From: Ureibacillus terrenus
GTDB taxonomy: Bacteria; Bacillota; Bacilli; Bacillales_A; Planococcaceae
Reading direction: 5' to 3'
Length of the DNA stretch: 64,000 bases
NCBI RefSeq assembly: GCF_006569205.1
Contig: NZ_VIGD01000005.1
Coordinates: forward strand, 120,928 to 184,927
Every line of letters begins with the position of its first letter. Position 1 is the stretch's first letter. Below, piece by piece: positions 8,821-17,811 of the stretch. A model generated the notes under the pieces. That model did not search any database. It was not told where the DNA came from and saw only the letters and a program-made list of their open reading frames with translations. The translations under genes were made by a program, and so were the position numbers.

Positions 8821-8910
8821 GGTTTCCTCCTTTCTGGACTTCATGCATCCGTCCTTTTCTGAATGACAGAACAATTTACTCCCTTTTTCATGGATTCCAC
8901 CTTCCAACCC

Positions 8911-8944
8911 CAATAAAAATAGCCCCTACATTCCGTAGAGGCTA
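8911..8944 (-). terminator. Terminator of the degV transcript
   Basis: TAGCCCCTAC (8920-8929) pairs with GTAGAGGCTA (8935-8944), followed on the minus strand by TTTTTATT. It lies immediately after the degV stop and separates degV from comFA. Confidence 0.8.
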
Positions 8945-9805
8945 CACTCCCTGTTCTTCTTCGCTTACCGGCACCCAGCCGAGCCCCAAAGAACCTTCGC
9001 CCAGATGCGTGCCGATGACCGGTCCGAAATAGCTCAATGAAAATGCCACATTCGGAAACTTTTCCTGCAGTTTCGCCATCCATTCGCGGGCTTCCCGCTC
9101 GCGATTGGCATGAATCACCATGGAGTAAAGCCGGTCATATTTTGCCGCATCTTGCGCCAGAAGCTCTTCCACCCGGTTCAGCGCTTTTTTCTTCGTGCGG
9201 ATCTTTTCAAAAGGCACAATGACTTTATTTTCAAAATGAAGCACCGGCTTGATTTGCAACAATCCTCCGACAAGGGCCGCGGCCGAGGAAAGCCTTCCTC
9301 CCCGTTGCAAGTGGGACAAATCATCGACAATAAAGTAGGCACGCATTTGGCGTTTTATTTCTTCCAGTTTCTCCAAAATCTCGGAGGAAGATTTCCCTTC
9401 TTGCGCCATTTTCGCAGCCTGGATCGCATAATACCCTTGCGGCGCGCAGGAAATCTCGCTGTCGAAACCATGCACTACAATGCCTTCCACCATGCTTCCC
9501 GCCTGCAGCGCGCTCTGGAACGTGCCGCTGATGCCGCTGGACAAATGAATGCAAATCACTTCATCATAGTCTTTTGCCAATGTTTCGAACAACTCCACAA
9601 ATTTTCCGATCGGCGGCTGGGAAGTCTTCGGAAACACTTTGGAATTACGGACTTTATCGTAAAACTCCTGTGCCTGGATTTCAATTTCCTCTTCATAAAC
9701 GCCGTCTTCCAGCGTGACGCTCAAAGGGATCATGAAAATATTGTATTTCTTCCGCTCTTCGGGCGATAAATAGGCAGTACTATCGGTTACGACTGCAATG
9801 CTCAT
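8942..9805 (-). CDS. degV: DegV family fatty-acid-binding protein
   Basis: DegV proteins are two-domain cytoplasmic proteins that bind a fatty acid; homologues (FakB) present it to the fatty-acid kinase FakA. The 287-residue product starts MSIAVVTDSTAYLSPEE and carries the conserved TSQPPIGKF and HLSSGISGTFQSA motifs and a DDLSHLQRGGRLSSA segment. The ATG at 9805 follows AGGAG with 8-nt spacing. It is upstream of comFA, as in Bacillus, but a terminator lies between them. Confidence 0.93.
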   Translation of the reverse strand: MSIAVVTDSTAYLSPEERKKYNIFMIPLSVTLEDGVYEEEIEIQAQEFYDKVRNSKVFPKTSQPPIGKFVELFETLAKDYDEVICIHLSSGISGTFQSALQAGSMVEGIVVHGFDSEISCAPQGYYAIQAAKMAQEGKSSSEILEKLEEIKRQMRAYFIVDDLSHLQRGGRLSSAAALVGGLLQIKPVLHFENKVIVPFEKIRTKKKALNRVEELLAQDAAKYDRLYSMVIHANREREAREWMAKLQEKFPNVAFSLSYFGPVIGTHLGEGSLGLGWVPVSEEEQGV

Positions 9806-10376
9806 TTTCCACACTCCTATGAAACCTATCATACAGTAATATTGCGTTCTTGAAAATATCCTTCAGTACTTTCCTGAAAAGCCGAACAATCATAGAATAC
9901 CTTCAAATTGCGCCATAGGCTAGAGGAAACAGAAAATTTTTTCTCCCTCCGGCTTTCGTGGAAATGGAGGACCTTCCTTGATGGAATTATATTGGAAAGC
10001 ATCATCCCCATTGGAACAATATATTCGCAAAACTTGATATGACAATTGCCGGCAGATGAAATTGAGAACATCGCCAACTTTAAATTTATTATCGCCGCTT
10101 CAGGCCATTTTATCGTCGAAATCCACTAAATAATCGCCATGAGACAAAAATCCTCTTCCGGCCATCGGATAATCGCCAATTCCGAAAACATAATCGCCAT
10201 TCTAGGTCATTTTATCTCCATTTTCCGGAAAATCATCGCCAAGCCGAATGAAATCCTCTTCCCGAACCTTGATAATCGCCAATTCCATCGCCAAGTTGAT
10301 AAAATTCTTCTTGCCATCTCCACTTCCGATGACAATAAAAAAGGAGGGCTTGCTTTTCGCCCTCTTTCTTCATCCG
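9806..10376. repeat. Intergenic region with 21-bp ATCGCC array (10085-10320)
   Basis: Copies of ATCGCC or close variants occur at 10091, 10112, 10133, 10172, 10193, 10214, 10235 and 10275, mostly at exact 21-bp steps and usually as TAATCGCCA. The period matches the GCCCAAG arrays elsewhere but the core differs. The part from 9806 to about 10080 holds no convincing gene or structure. Confidence 0.7.
10337..10364 (-). terminator. Terminator of the lipoprotein gene
   Basis: GAGGGC (10344-10349) pairs with GCCCTC (10359-10364), followed on the minus strand by CTTTTTTATT. It sits just beyond the lipoprotein stop. Confidence 0.8.
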
Positions 10377-10940
10377 TCATTCATCCAATTTTTCCATGCC
10401 GACAATCCGGGTAATTTTCCAATCGCCATCTTCTTTGACAAAGATGGTGACTTGTCTCACCGTCCGGTTGAGCGTGGCATCGGTGCCGTGTTCTTTTACA
10501 TGATAATCGATGTTGGCAACCACTTGCGCTTCATCGTCGCTGTATTTCACAATAGTCGCATCCGAATCGACAAGCTTCACATCATGATTTTTAAACGTTT
10601 CCTTGACCACTTCGATTTCTTCGTCATAATTGAATCCGCTGGCGTTTTTGGAAAGAACTTTTCCATATCGCCCGATATCTTTGTCGTTGAAGGCATCAAT
10701 ATATTCGTTAAAGGCAGCCATAATTTTTGCTTTTTCCGCCGCCGGAACATTTTCGGCTTCCACGAATGCTTCGCCGATCATTTCAAAGCCGACGGAATCC
10801 TCCGGCTGCCCGTTGGATTTCTCATGGTTGGCCGTTGCATTATAAGCTTCTTCGGATGTTCCGTTGGATTCTGATTTTGTATTGCCGCATGCAGATAACA
10901 GGAAAACTGCCGCCACTGCAAACATCAGCCATTTCTTCAT
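10377..10940 (-). CDS. Secreted lipoprotein with SnoaL/NTF2-like domain
   Basis: This 187-residue precursor starts MKKWLMFAVAAVFLLSACGN; the LSAC lipobox predicts lipidation at Cys18 and anchoring on the outer face of the membrane. A low-complexity Ser/Asn/Glu linker follows. Residues about 70-185 look like a small alpha+beta NTF2-like fold (FNEYIDAFNDKDIGRY, then beta strands ending DGDWKITRIVGME). The specific function is unknown. The ATG at 10940 follows AGGGGAGGT. Confidence 0.75.
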   Translation of the reverse strand: MKKWLMFAVAAVFLLSACGNTKSESNGTSEEAYNATANHEKSNGQPEDSVGFEMIGEAFVEAENVPAAEKAKIMAAFNEYIDAFNDKDIGRYGKVLSKNASGFNYDEEIEVVKETFKNHDVKLVDSDATIVKYSDDEAQVVANIDYHVKEHGTDATLNRTVRQVTIFVKEDGDWKITRIVGMEKLDE

Positions 10941-11350
10941 GTACCTTTACCTCCCCTGCGCACTATTGTAGCATAAGTACCATTTCCATTTCTATCGGCA
11001 CAAATTTTTCTTCGGCCTTTCAATTCCTTCCCATACCCTTTGGCTCAAACCTCATTTTCATATGCTTATGGAATTAGCACCACACCCTTTTCGGCAAATC
11101 CGGTGGAAAGGCAGTTTGCCTTCCATGCGAAAGACATTCTTATGACGAAATCACTATGAACATTGTTGCATGTGGAAAGCAAAAACATATCATCGGAGAC
11201 GCGGTTCCTTTCCGACGCTTCCATTGCTCACCAAAATCCCCCATTGTGCCGCTTTCAGCCAAAAAATAAAAATCCAATTAACGGTTTACCGTTAATTGGA
11301 TTTTGCAGATAGAAATATGTAATCTCTATTTCTAAATGTCTATGTGTGAA
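10941..11350. other. Intergenic region upstream of the lipoprotein gene
   Basis: This 410-bp stretch contains the strong bidirectional terminator at 11269-11304. No gene, repeat or riboswitch-like element was recognised in the rest. Confidence 0.6.
11269..11304. terminator. Strong bidirectional terminator after degU
   Basis: A perfect 17-bp stem (11269-11285 with 11288-11304) has a 2-nt central loop and A/T tails on both sides. It ends the degS-degU transcript. Confidence 0.85.
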
Positions 11351-12025
11351 TTACCTTACTTCCACCCAGCCGTTCTTAATGGCAGTCACCACTGCTTGAG
11401 TGCGGTCGTTGACATTCATTTTTTGCAAAATGCTGGATACATGGTTTTTCACCGTTTTTTCGGAGATGAACAATGTTTCGCCGATTGCACGGTTGGACTG
11501 TCCATCCGTCAATAACTGCAACACTTCGCATTCACGTTTTGTCAACAAGTGGAATGGGCGTCGTACTTCTGTTTGATGGAAGCTTCCTTTATTTTCGTTT
11601 TCGCTTAATCGGCGGAATTCTGCCACCAAGTTTTTCGTCACTTTCGGATGCAGGTAAGAACCGCCGTTTGCCACCACTTTGATGGCTTCCACAATTTCAT
11701 CCGCATCCATTTCTTTCAGCATGTAGCCCAATGCGCCGGATTTCAATGCATGCGTCACATAAGATTCATCATCATGGATGGAAAGCATAATCACTTTGGC
11801 ATCCGGGAATTCTTTGATGAGTTCCGCTGTCGCTTCCACGCCATTTTTTCCCGGCATGTTGATATCCATCAGCACGACATCCGGGAAATGCTCACGGTAC
11901 ATGCTGACGATATCGGTGCCGTCATCGCCTTCCGCCACCACTTCAAAAGTCTCTTCAAACTCCAAAATGCGTTTTACCCCTTCACGGAATAGTTGATGAT
12001 CATCGATGATAATGATTTTTGTCAC
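11351..12025 (-). CDS. degU: Response regulator DegU
   Basis: DegU is a NarL/LuxR-type response regulator that controls secreted enzymes, motility, competence and biofilm genes in Bacillus. The 224-residue protein has an N-terminal receiver domain (acidic pocket IIDDH; phospho-Asp in [10 protein letters not shown] near residue 56; KEMDADE) and a C-terminal helix-turn-helix ([12 protein letters not shown] to [13 protein letters not shown]). The start is a GTG at 12025 after AGAGGGGGAA. It lies 25 bp downstream of degS, and both precede the flagellar/competence genes as in Bacillus. Confidence 0.96.
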   Translation of the reverse strand: MTKIIIIDDHQLFREGVKRILEFEETFEVVAEGDDGTDIVSMYREHFPDVVLMDINMPGKNGVEATAELIKEFPDAKVIMLSIHDDESYVTHALKSGALGYMLKEMDADEIVEAIKVVANGGSYLHPKVTKNLVAEFRRLSENENKGSFHQTEVRRPFHLLTKRECEVLQLLTDGQSNRAIGETLFISEKTVKNHVSSILQKMNVNDRTQAVVTAIKNGWVEVR

Positions 12026-12050
12026 AAAACATTCCCCCTCTAAACAAATC

Positions 12051-13223
12051 TCATTTGTCAGATTTCAGTTGTTGGTCTGGATATGGTATTTTAAACATCA
12101 CTATCGTTCCGCAGCCCACTTTTGACTTGATTTCCATTGAACCTTTTAAGATTTCCACTCTTTCTTTCATTCCGATGATACCAAAGGATTGGTCCCTTTT
12201 CTTGCCAGGGTCGAAACCATTTCCGTTATCTTTCACAATGACGTTCAAACTGTTGGGATTCCATTCGAGCTTGACCCAAATATCTTTCGGTTTTCCATGT
12301 TTGACGGAGTTATTCACGCATTCCTGGACAAGCCGGAAAATGGCGACTTCGTAGTTTGAAGGCAACCGGATTTCACTGTTATAGGATTGAAAATGTATGT
12401 CAATTCCTTTGTTATAGTCCATGATAGTACATAAATATTTTTTTAAAGTCGGAACAATGCCTAAATCGTCCAAGGCCATTGGGCGCAAATCGTAAATGAT
12501 TCTTCTGACTTCGGACAACGCTTCCCTTACGGCCGCTTTGAGGGCGGAAATTTCCCGCATGGCTTCTTCCACGCCTTTTTCGCGGTAAATTCTTTCGATC
12601 AAATCCGTGCGCATCAAAACGTTGGCCATCATTTGCGCAGGGCCGTCATGGATATCCCGGGACAATTTTTTCCTTTCTTCTTCCTGAGCCGCAATGATAT
12701 TGATGCCGAATTCATGCTTCAATTTGGCTTCTTCCAGAGCAGCACCCACACTTTTTAAATCGGATGTCAAATAATTTAGCACGACATTCACTTGGTTTAC
12801 TATATGATCGGCCCGTTGTATTGTATCATATAGTACTTTCAGCCGGCGTTCAAGGTCATCCCGCTTCTCCCTCAAGCTCCGTTCTTCCGCTTCGGAAAGG
12901 GACAGGCGGATTTGCAAATCCTGGGCAATTTCGTATACCTCCTTGATTTGCTGTTCGGAATATCTATCAAAATTTCTGCTGACCTCAACGAGCCTTTGTT
13001 TCGCCAATCGTGTTTGTCGTGCCAACGTATCGCTGTTTTGGATAACAACCTTCAATTTTTGCTTGATCATTTCCAATTCGATTTTCATTTCTTCAAAGCT
13101 TCTGCGGCTTTGTTCGCTGATGGCGAAAATATCGTTTTTCGAATTGGTTATGTTTTCAATCATCCGATTAAAAATAAAATCGATGGACTGTATATCAATT
13201 TTGCTTTTTTCATCTAAATGCAT
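12051..13223 (-). CDS. degS: Sensor histidine kinase DegS
   Basis: DegS is a cytoplasmic histidine kinase/phosphatase without membrane segments that phosphorylates DegU. The 390-residue protein has a long coiled coil (residues about 20-180), a HisKA_3-type phosphoacceptor motif ([15 protein letters not shown], His near 187) and a GHKL ATP-binding domain ([30 protein letters not shown]). The ATG at 13223 was preferred because the reading frame further upstream lacks a ribosome-binding site; a GGGGA sequence lies before it. Confidence 0.95.
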   Translation of the reverse strand: MHLDEKSKIDIQSIDFIFNRMIENITNSKNDIFAISEQSRRSFEEMKIELEMIKQKLKVVIQNSDTLARQTRLAKQRLVEVSRNFDRYSEQQIKEVYEIAQDLQIRLSLSEAEERSLREKRDDLERRLKVLYDTIQRADHIVNQVNVVLNYLTSDLKSVGAALEEAKLKHEFGINIIAAQEEERKKLSRDIHDGPAQMMANVLMRTDLIERIYREKGVEEAMREISALKAAVREALSEVRRIIYDLRPMALDDLGIVPTLKKYLCTIMDYNKGIDIHFQSYNSEIRLPSNYEVAIFRLVQECVNNSVKHGKPKDIWVKLEWNPNSLNVIVKDNGNGFDPGKKRDQSFGIIGMKERVEILKGSMEIKSKVGCGTIVMFKIPYPDQQLKSDK

Positions 13224-13393
13224 GATTTGTCCCCAACCCATAAGGTGTAATATAATATAAAAAAGTTCATAGTAGTAAATAAGGTTATGATTTTAACATT
13301 ATTATACCATTTTCAAAGGAAGATTTAAGAAAAAATTTTATTACAATTGTTACAAAATACATTGGTCTTTTGGAAGATAAAGGAGTATCAATA

Positions 13394-14029
13394 ATGCGAA
13401 AAGACTACAAAACGGTAAAGGGCTACGGAGAAAAAGAAATTGTCATTTCCAAATCCCGCTTCATTGCTTACGTCAACAGAGCGGAAACGGAAGAGGAAGC
13501 GATAAATTTTATCAATAAAATAAAAAAACTTCATTATAATGCGACCCATAATTGTTCATGCTATTTGATTGGGGAACATAATCAAATCCAGAAAGCCAAT
13601 GATGATGGGGAACCCGGCGGGACGGCAGGCGTTCCCATGTTAGAAGTGCTGAAAAAGCAGGGCCTCCAGGATACGGTGGTGGTTGTGACGCGATACTTCG
13701 GAGGCATCAAGCTTGGAGCGGGAGGGCTTGTCCGCGCTTACAGCAAGGCGACATCGGAAGGGCTTGCAGCGGCGCAGATCGTGGAAAGAAGGCTTCACCA
13801 TGTCATGAAAGTGACCATTGATTATACATGGCTTGGAAAAGTGGAAAATGAAATCCGCAATTCGCAATATACGCTGGCTGACATACAATATTCCGATCAC
13901 GTGGAAATCTTCGTCCATGTATTGAAAGACGAAGAACAGGCCTTTACGGAATGGATGACGGAATTGACGAACGGTCAGGCAAAAATCGATTGCGTCGACA
14001 AAATTTTTGTTGAGAAAGTGGTAAGTTGA
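13394..14029 (+). CDS. yvyE: YvyE/YigZ family protein (IMPACT fold)
   Basis: This 211-residue protein belongs to the UPF0029/IMPACT family. The N-terminal domain has the family signature KANDDGEPGGTAGVPML and VVVVTRYFGGIKLGAGGLVRAY (the latter spans residues 95-116); the C-terminal domain is ferredoxin-like (DUF1949). The exact role in bacteria is unclear; eukaryotic IMPACT modulates translation control. The ATG at 13394 follows AAAGGAG at 8-nt spacing. It is divergent from degS, as in Bacillus subtilis. Confidence 0.9.
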   Translation: MRKDYKTVKGYGEKEIVISKSRFIAYVNRAETEEEAINFINKIKKLHYNATHNCSCYLIGEHNQIQKANDDGEPGGTAGVPMLEVLKKQGLQDTVVVVTRYFGGIKLGAGGLVRAYSKATSEGLAAAQIVERRLHHVMKVTIDYTWLGKVENEIRNSQYTLADIQYSDHVEIFVHVLKDEEQAFTEWMTELTNGQAKIDCVDKIFVEKVVS

Positions 14030-14099
14030 GTTTTGTTTGGATTTTCCTAGCAAAAATATTGAAGATTTTTGTCAAAAATGCTTTGTCATATTTTTTTAA

Positions 14100-14128
14100 T
14101 TTACTGTTTTTCGACATCGTAGTATAAT
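14100..14128 (+). promoter_or_regulatory. Candidate sigma-A promoter of the LytR-type gene
   Basis: TTTACT (14100-14105) and a perfect TATAAT (14123-14128) are separated by 17 bp. The transcript would start near 14135, about 115 nt upstream of the coding start. Confidence 0.5.
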
Positions 14129-14248
14129 TAAGCAGATTTAACAATTTGTTTTTCGCATAAGATTTACCTGTGATGAATCTTATCATGAAAGCCAATAATA
14201 AACCTAACAAAACATTATTCCTACGCACGTTAGAGGAGAGTTTTCCAA

Positions 14249-15316
14249 ATGAAACGAACTGAAAAAAGAAATAAAAGGACCAAATTATCATTGATGCTTA
14301 AAGTATTTGCAATTTTTGCTGCATCATTCCTGATTTGTGCAACCGCCTACGGAATCTATTTAACGAAAAAAGCCGAGCACGCGGCAAATCAGTCTTATGA
14401 AGAATTAGACCGACAATCCTCTTCCAAACGGGATACTAAAGCTGAAGCGTTGAGCGACAATATCTCCATTTTATTCATCGGAGTGGACGACAGCGAAGTG
14501 CGCGCCCAAGGTTCAGACCATTCCCGCTCAGACGCATTGATGCTGATGACCTTAAACCGCAAAGAAAAATCCGTGAAATTGTTGAGCATTCCCCGAGATT
14601 CTTACGTATATATTCCAGATGTAGGTTATGAAGATAAAATTACACACGCCCATGCCTTTGGAGGTACACAGGCCACAATCGAAACAGTGGAAGAGCTGCT
14701 GGACGTTCCGGTGGATTACTATGTACGGATGAACTTCAATGCATTTATTGAAGTGGTCGATGCCCTCGGCGGAATTGATTTGGATGTCAATATCCCATAC
14801 GCTTTCTATGAAAAGGACGAAAACGATCAATATTCCATCTATTTGGAACCCGGATATCATCATTTGAATGGACGCGAAGCATTGGCATTGGCAAGAACGC
14901 GGAAACATGATACAGATATTGCCCGCGGAGTACGCCAGCAGGACATTTTGAAAGCCATCGCCAAAAAAGCTTTATCGGTTTCCTCCATTTCCAAATATGA
15001 TGACGTGATTGTGGCAATCGGCGACAACATGAAAACAAACTTGACCTTTGATGACATGAAAGCATTGCTTGCTTATTTCTCCGGCGGCATGCCGCAAATC
15101 GACACCCTCACGTTGCAAGGGGAAGGCGACATGTCTACAGGCATTTACTACTACAAGCTGGATGAAGAATCTTTGGAAGAAACAAAACAAATTTTACAAA
15201 CCCATTTGGGCATCATCCCGGGTAAATCAAGTTCAAACATCTCCGAAATCGGCAGTGAAGACGAAGAATATAATGATTCTTATTCGTATTCTCCCGCATC
15301 CAACTGGAATCAATAA
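14249..15316 (+). CDS. LytR-CpsA-Psr family wall-polymer transferase (TagU-like)
   Basis: LCP enzymes attach anionic polymers such as wall teichoic acid or secondary wall polysaccharide to peptidoglycan from undecaprenyl-linked precursors. The 355-residue protein has a short cytoplasmic tail, one membrane segment (residues about 15-38) and an extracellular LCP domain with ILFIGVDDSE, HSRSDALMLMTLN, IPRDSYVYIP and the Arg-rich ALARTRKHDTDIARGVRQQ motif. The Ser/Glu-rich C-terminus is probably disordered. The ATG follows GAGGAGAG. It lies near tagO, fitting a wall-polymer role. Confidence 0.9.
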   Translation: MKRTEKRNKRTKLSLMLKVFAIFAASFLICATAYGIYLTKKAEHAANQSYEELDRQSSSKRDTKAEALSDNISILFIGVDDSEVRAQGSDHSRSDALMLMTLNRKEKSVKLLSIPRDSYVYIPDVGYEDKITHAHAFGGTQATIETVEELLDVPVDYYVRMNFNAFIEVVDALGGIDLDVNIPYAFYEKDENDQYSIYLEPGYHHLNGREALALARTRKHDTDIARGVRQQDILKAIAKKALSVSSISKYDDVIVAIGDNMKTNLTFDDMKALLAYFSGGMPQIDTLTLQGEGDMSTGIYYYKLDEESLEETKQILQTHLGIIPGKSSSNISEIGSEDEEYNDSYSYSPASNWNQ

Positions 15317-15362
15317 ATCGGTCAGGAACATTGATGATGGATCGTCAACATTTTTCGGGAAC

Positions 15363-15398
15363 AATACACTCTCAAGAAATTTGAGAGTGTATTTTTTT
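15363..15398 (+). terminator. Terminator of the LytR-type gene
   Basis: A perfect stem AATACACTCTCAA / TTGAGAGTGTATT (15363-15392) with a short loop is followed by a run of T. Confidence 0.85.
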
Positions 15399-15499
15399 AT
15401 GGAAAGGGTAGCAGTTATTACAATTTCAAGTTTGAACGTGTTTTTGGAAAATTAACCTCGGAAAATTATGGATGATTTTTGGAGGATAATTACTTGTGC

Positions 15500-16175
15500 A
15501 GAACTTGGACAAATGAGCCGGCTTCTTGGGGTTGGGAGCTCAGTTTGCGCACCCGGGCAGGTTTCTCGGACACTTAGGAATTTCAACCTGCGGATCAGTA
15601 GTGTTTACCTGGGCTGATTAGAAAATGAACTTGAACCGATGGAATCCAGCTTGGGCACTTAGGAGGACAACTTGTGCAAAAAATGTTCTTTCTTGGGCGG
15701 ATAAAGGCTCCTCTTGGGCAAATATCGTACCTTCTTGGGTGGATAAAGGTTCTGCTTGGGCATATATTGTACCTTCTTGGGCGGACAAAGGTTCTGCTTG
15801 GGCACTTAAGACTTAAACTAGGGCGCTTGCACTCCCCTCTTGGGCGCTTACTGCCTCAACTCGGGCGCTTAGCTCACAACCTTGGGCGCTTACTGCTTCA
15901 ACTCGGGTTCTTAACACACAACCTTGGGCCCTTACTATCTCAACTCGGGCGCTTCACACACAACCTTAGTCACTTACTATCCCATCTCGGGCGCTTCACA
16001 CACAACCTTGGGCACTTACTATCCCATCTCGGGCGCTTAGCTGCCAATCTTGGGCATTTAATACAACAGCTCGGGCACTTACCTTCCAATCTGAGCATTA
16101 ATCTCCAACCTTGGGCGCTTAAGACCCGATCCCGCGCACTTGCATTCCACTTCTCCCCTAATCTCTCGCACTTAA
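15500..16175 (+). repeat. 21-bp tandem array B (CTTGGGC family)
   Basis: About 30 degenerate 21-bp units with core CTTGGGC or CTCGGGC. Between 15831 and 16060 two monomers alternate (CTTGGGCGCTTACTGCCTCAA and CTCGGGCGCTTAGCTCACAAC types, each about 21 bp), giving a 42-bp higher-order unit. It fills the gap between the convergent LytR-type gene and tagO. Reading frames through it are repeat artefacts. Confidence 0.9.
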
Positions 16176-16212
16176 AATCCTTCCGAATCGTGAACTCATA
16201 ACCCCTTCCCGC

Positions 16213-16247
16213 AAAACAAAAACCGCCGCTTCAAAAGAAGCAGCGGT
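16213..16247 (-). terminator. Terminator downstream of tagO
   Basis: ACCGCCGCTTC (16222-16232) pairs with GAAGCAGCGGT (16237-16247) with one mismatch, followed on the minus strand by TTTTTGTTTT. It lies about 185 bp past the tagO stop; the intervening stretch shows no gene. Confidence 0.75.
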
Positions 16248-16432
16248 AATTCACAATTCATTCATATAAAATTCAAAATGCCATACGCACAAACCATCCA
16301 CATTCTGCATATAACAAACATATGTAGCGCAATTATCTCCTCCGCCCTTGCAACCGCGAAGGAAATTCCCGCAAACAAAGCTCTGTCCCGTCATAGCGCT
16401 TTATACAAACAAACGGCTTTAATCGATCCGCC

Positions 16433-17500
16433 CTATCGGCTTACCAGCATCTTCACCAGATTAAGCAACGGACGGTAGTTTTTGCCCGCCAGTCCGATCA
16501 CTTCGACAAACAGCTCGAGGGCGATCAAAATCACCGTAATCAATAAAATGGCTCCCCAGAGTTTCGCCATGGAGAAGATGATGGCTGCAACGCCGAACAT
16601 CGCGGCAATTCCATAAATGATCAATACCGTTTGGCGATGGGAGAATCCCATTTTCATTAAACAGTGATGCAAATGGGATTTGTCCGGGTCGGACCATTTT
16701 TGCTTATTGCGCACGCGGCGCACAATCGCAAAGAATGTATCGGAAATAGGCACTCCCAATAAAATAACCGGAATGATGAACGATACCAACGTCAAGTTTT
16801 TGAAACCTAACAACGAAAGCACCGCAATCATAAACCCTAAAAACAAGGCGCCTGTATCGCCCATGAAAATTTTTGCGGGATGAAAGTTAAAGAATAAAAA
16901 TCCAATCGTACTGCATGCTAATATTGCGGCAACGGCCAAAACGAACGTATTCCCCATGATGAAGGCCATCGTTGCAAGGGTGATCAACGCAATCGTCGAC
17001 ACGCCCGCCGCCAATCCGTCAAGACCGTCAATCAAGTTTACCGCATTCGTAATTCCGACAATCCAAAGCAATGTAAATGGCACACTCAAAAATCCGAACG
17101 TCATTATGCCATTGTCAAAAGGCAAGTTGATGAAATCAATTTGCACGCCGCCCACAAAAATCACGATCAAAGCGGCAATAATTTGGCCAAGCATCTTTTT
17201 CTTGGCACTGATTTGATATTTGTCGTCCAAAATGCCGGTGATCACGATCACCAAGGCGCCCAACACGATGGACAAAGGCATCAGGGCACTTTCATATGAA
17301 GGTCTTTCAGGTCTGAGGATTGCTAGTCCTATCAAAAATGAAATAAATATTGCTAAACCACCTAAACGTGGCATTATTTTCTGATGCACTTTCCGGTAAT
17401 TTGGCGCGTCCACTGCACCTATTTTGAAAGCCAGGCGCCGGACAAGCGGAGTCAGTACGATGGACGCAATCAGCGCCGCTGCCAAAGACACGTAAACCAT
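16433..17500 (-). CDS. tagO: Undecaprenyl-phosphate N-acetylglucosaminyl-1-phosphate transferase TagO
   Basis: TagO catalyses the first committed membrane step of wall polymer synthesis, transferring GlcNAc-1-phosphate from UDP-GlcNAc to undecaprenyl phosphate. The 355-residue polytopic protein (about 11 membrane segments) of the MraY/WecA family has the catalytic NAVNLIDGLDGLAAG and GDTGALFLG motifs and the HLHH loop. The ATG at 17500 follows TTTAAGGAGGATAGAC. It is divergent from secA2. Confidence 0.95.
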   Translation of the reverse strand: MVYVSLAAALIASIVLTPLVRRLAFKIGAVDAPNYRKVHQKIMPRLGGLAIFISFLIGLAILRPERPSYESALMPLSIVLGALVIVITGILDDKYQISAKKKMLGQIIAALIVIFVGGVQIDFINLPFDNGIMTFGFLSVPFTLLWIVGITNAVNLIDGLDGLAAGVSTIALITLATMAFIMGNTFVLAVAAILACSTIGFLFFNFHPAKIFMGDTGALFLGFMIAVLSLLGFKNLTLVSFIIPVILLGVPISDTFFAIVRRVRNKQKWSDPDKSHLHHCLMKMGFSHRQTVLIIYGIAAMFGVAAIIFSMAKLWGAILLITVILIALELFVEVIGLAGKNYRPLLNLVKMLVSR

Positions 17501-17811
17501 GTCTATCCTCCTTAAAAATTTTGCATACGTCTGTACCATCCAAACCCAAAAAATTCTGCATACATCTAAACCCATGTTATTATAGCACGAATCAATTGGA
17601 AAACATAGTCTTTGCTATCAAATGTAATGAAAAATACATTAATTCCGCATCGAAAATAAAACTTCGCTTTTCGCGGAAAATTACCGTTTTTCGGGCAATT
17701 GTCTTCAAATTTATTTTCCCCGTTATCGAAGTAGTCATACCTTTTAAAGTTTGATAGAATTACATAGATATCCATAACTTTCATGAGACTGTCCAGAGGA
17801 GCGTCAAATCT
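17501..17811. other. Divergent promoter region between tagO and secA2
   Basis: This 311-bp A+T-rich gap must hold the promoters of both genes. A TAGAAT hexamer near 17753 could be the -10 of secA2, with only a weak -35. No repeat array or other structure was seen. Confidence 0.4.

Noticed and set aside
9829..10077. 82-codon minus-strand frame upstream of degV
   Set aside because: Overlaps the degV ribosome-binding region and has no supporting signal.
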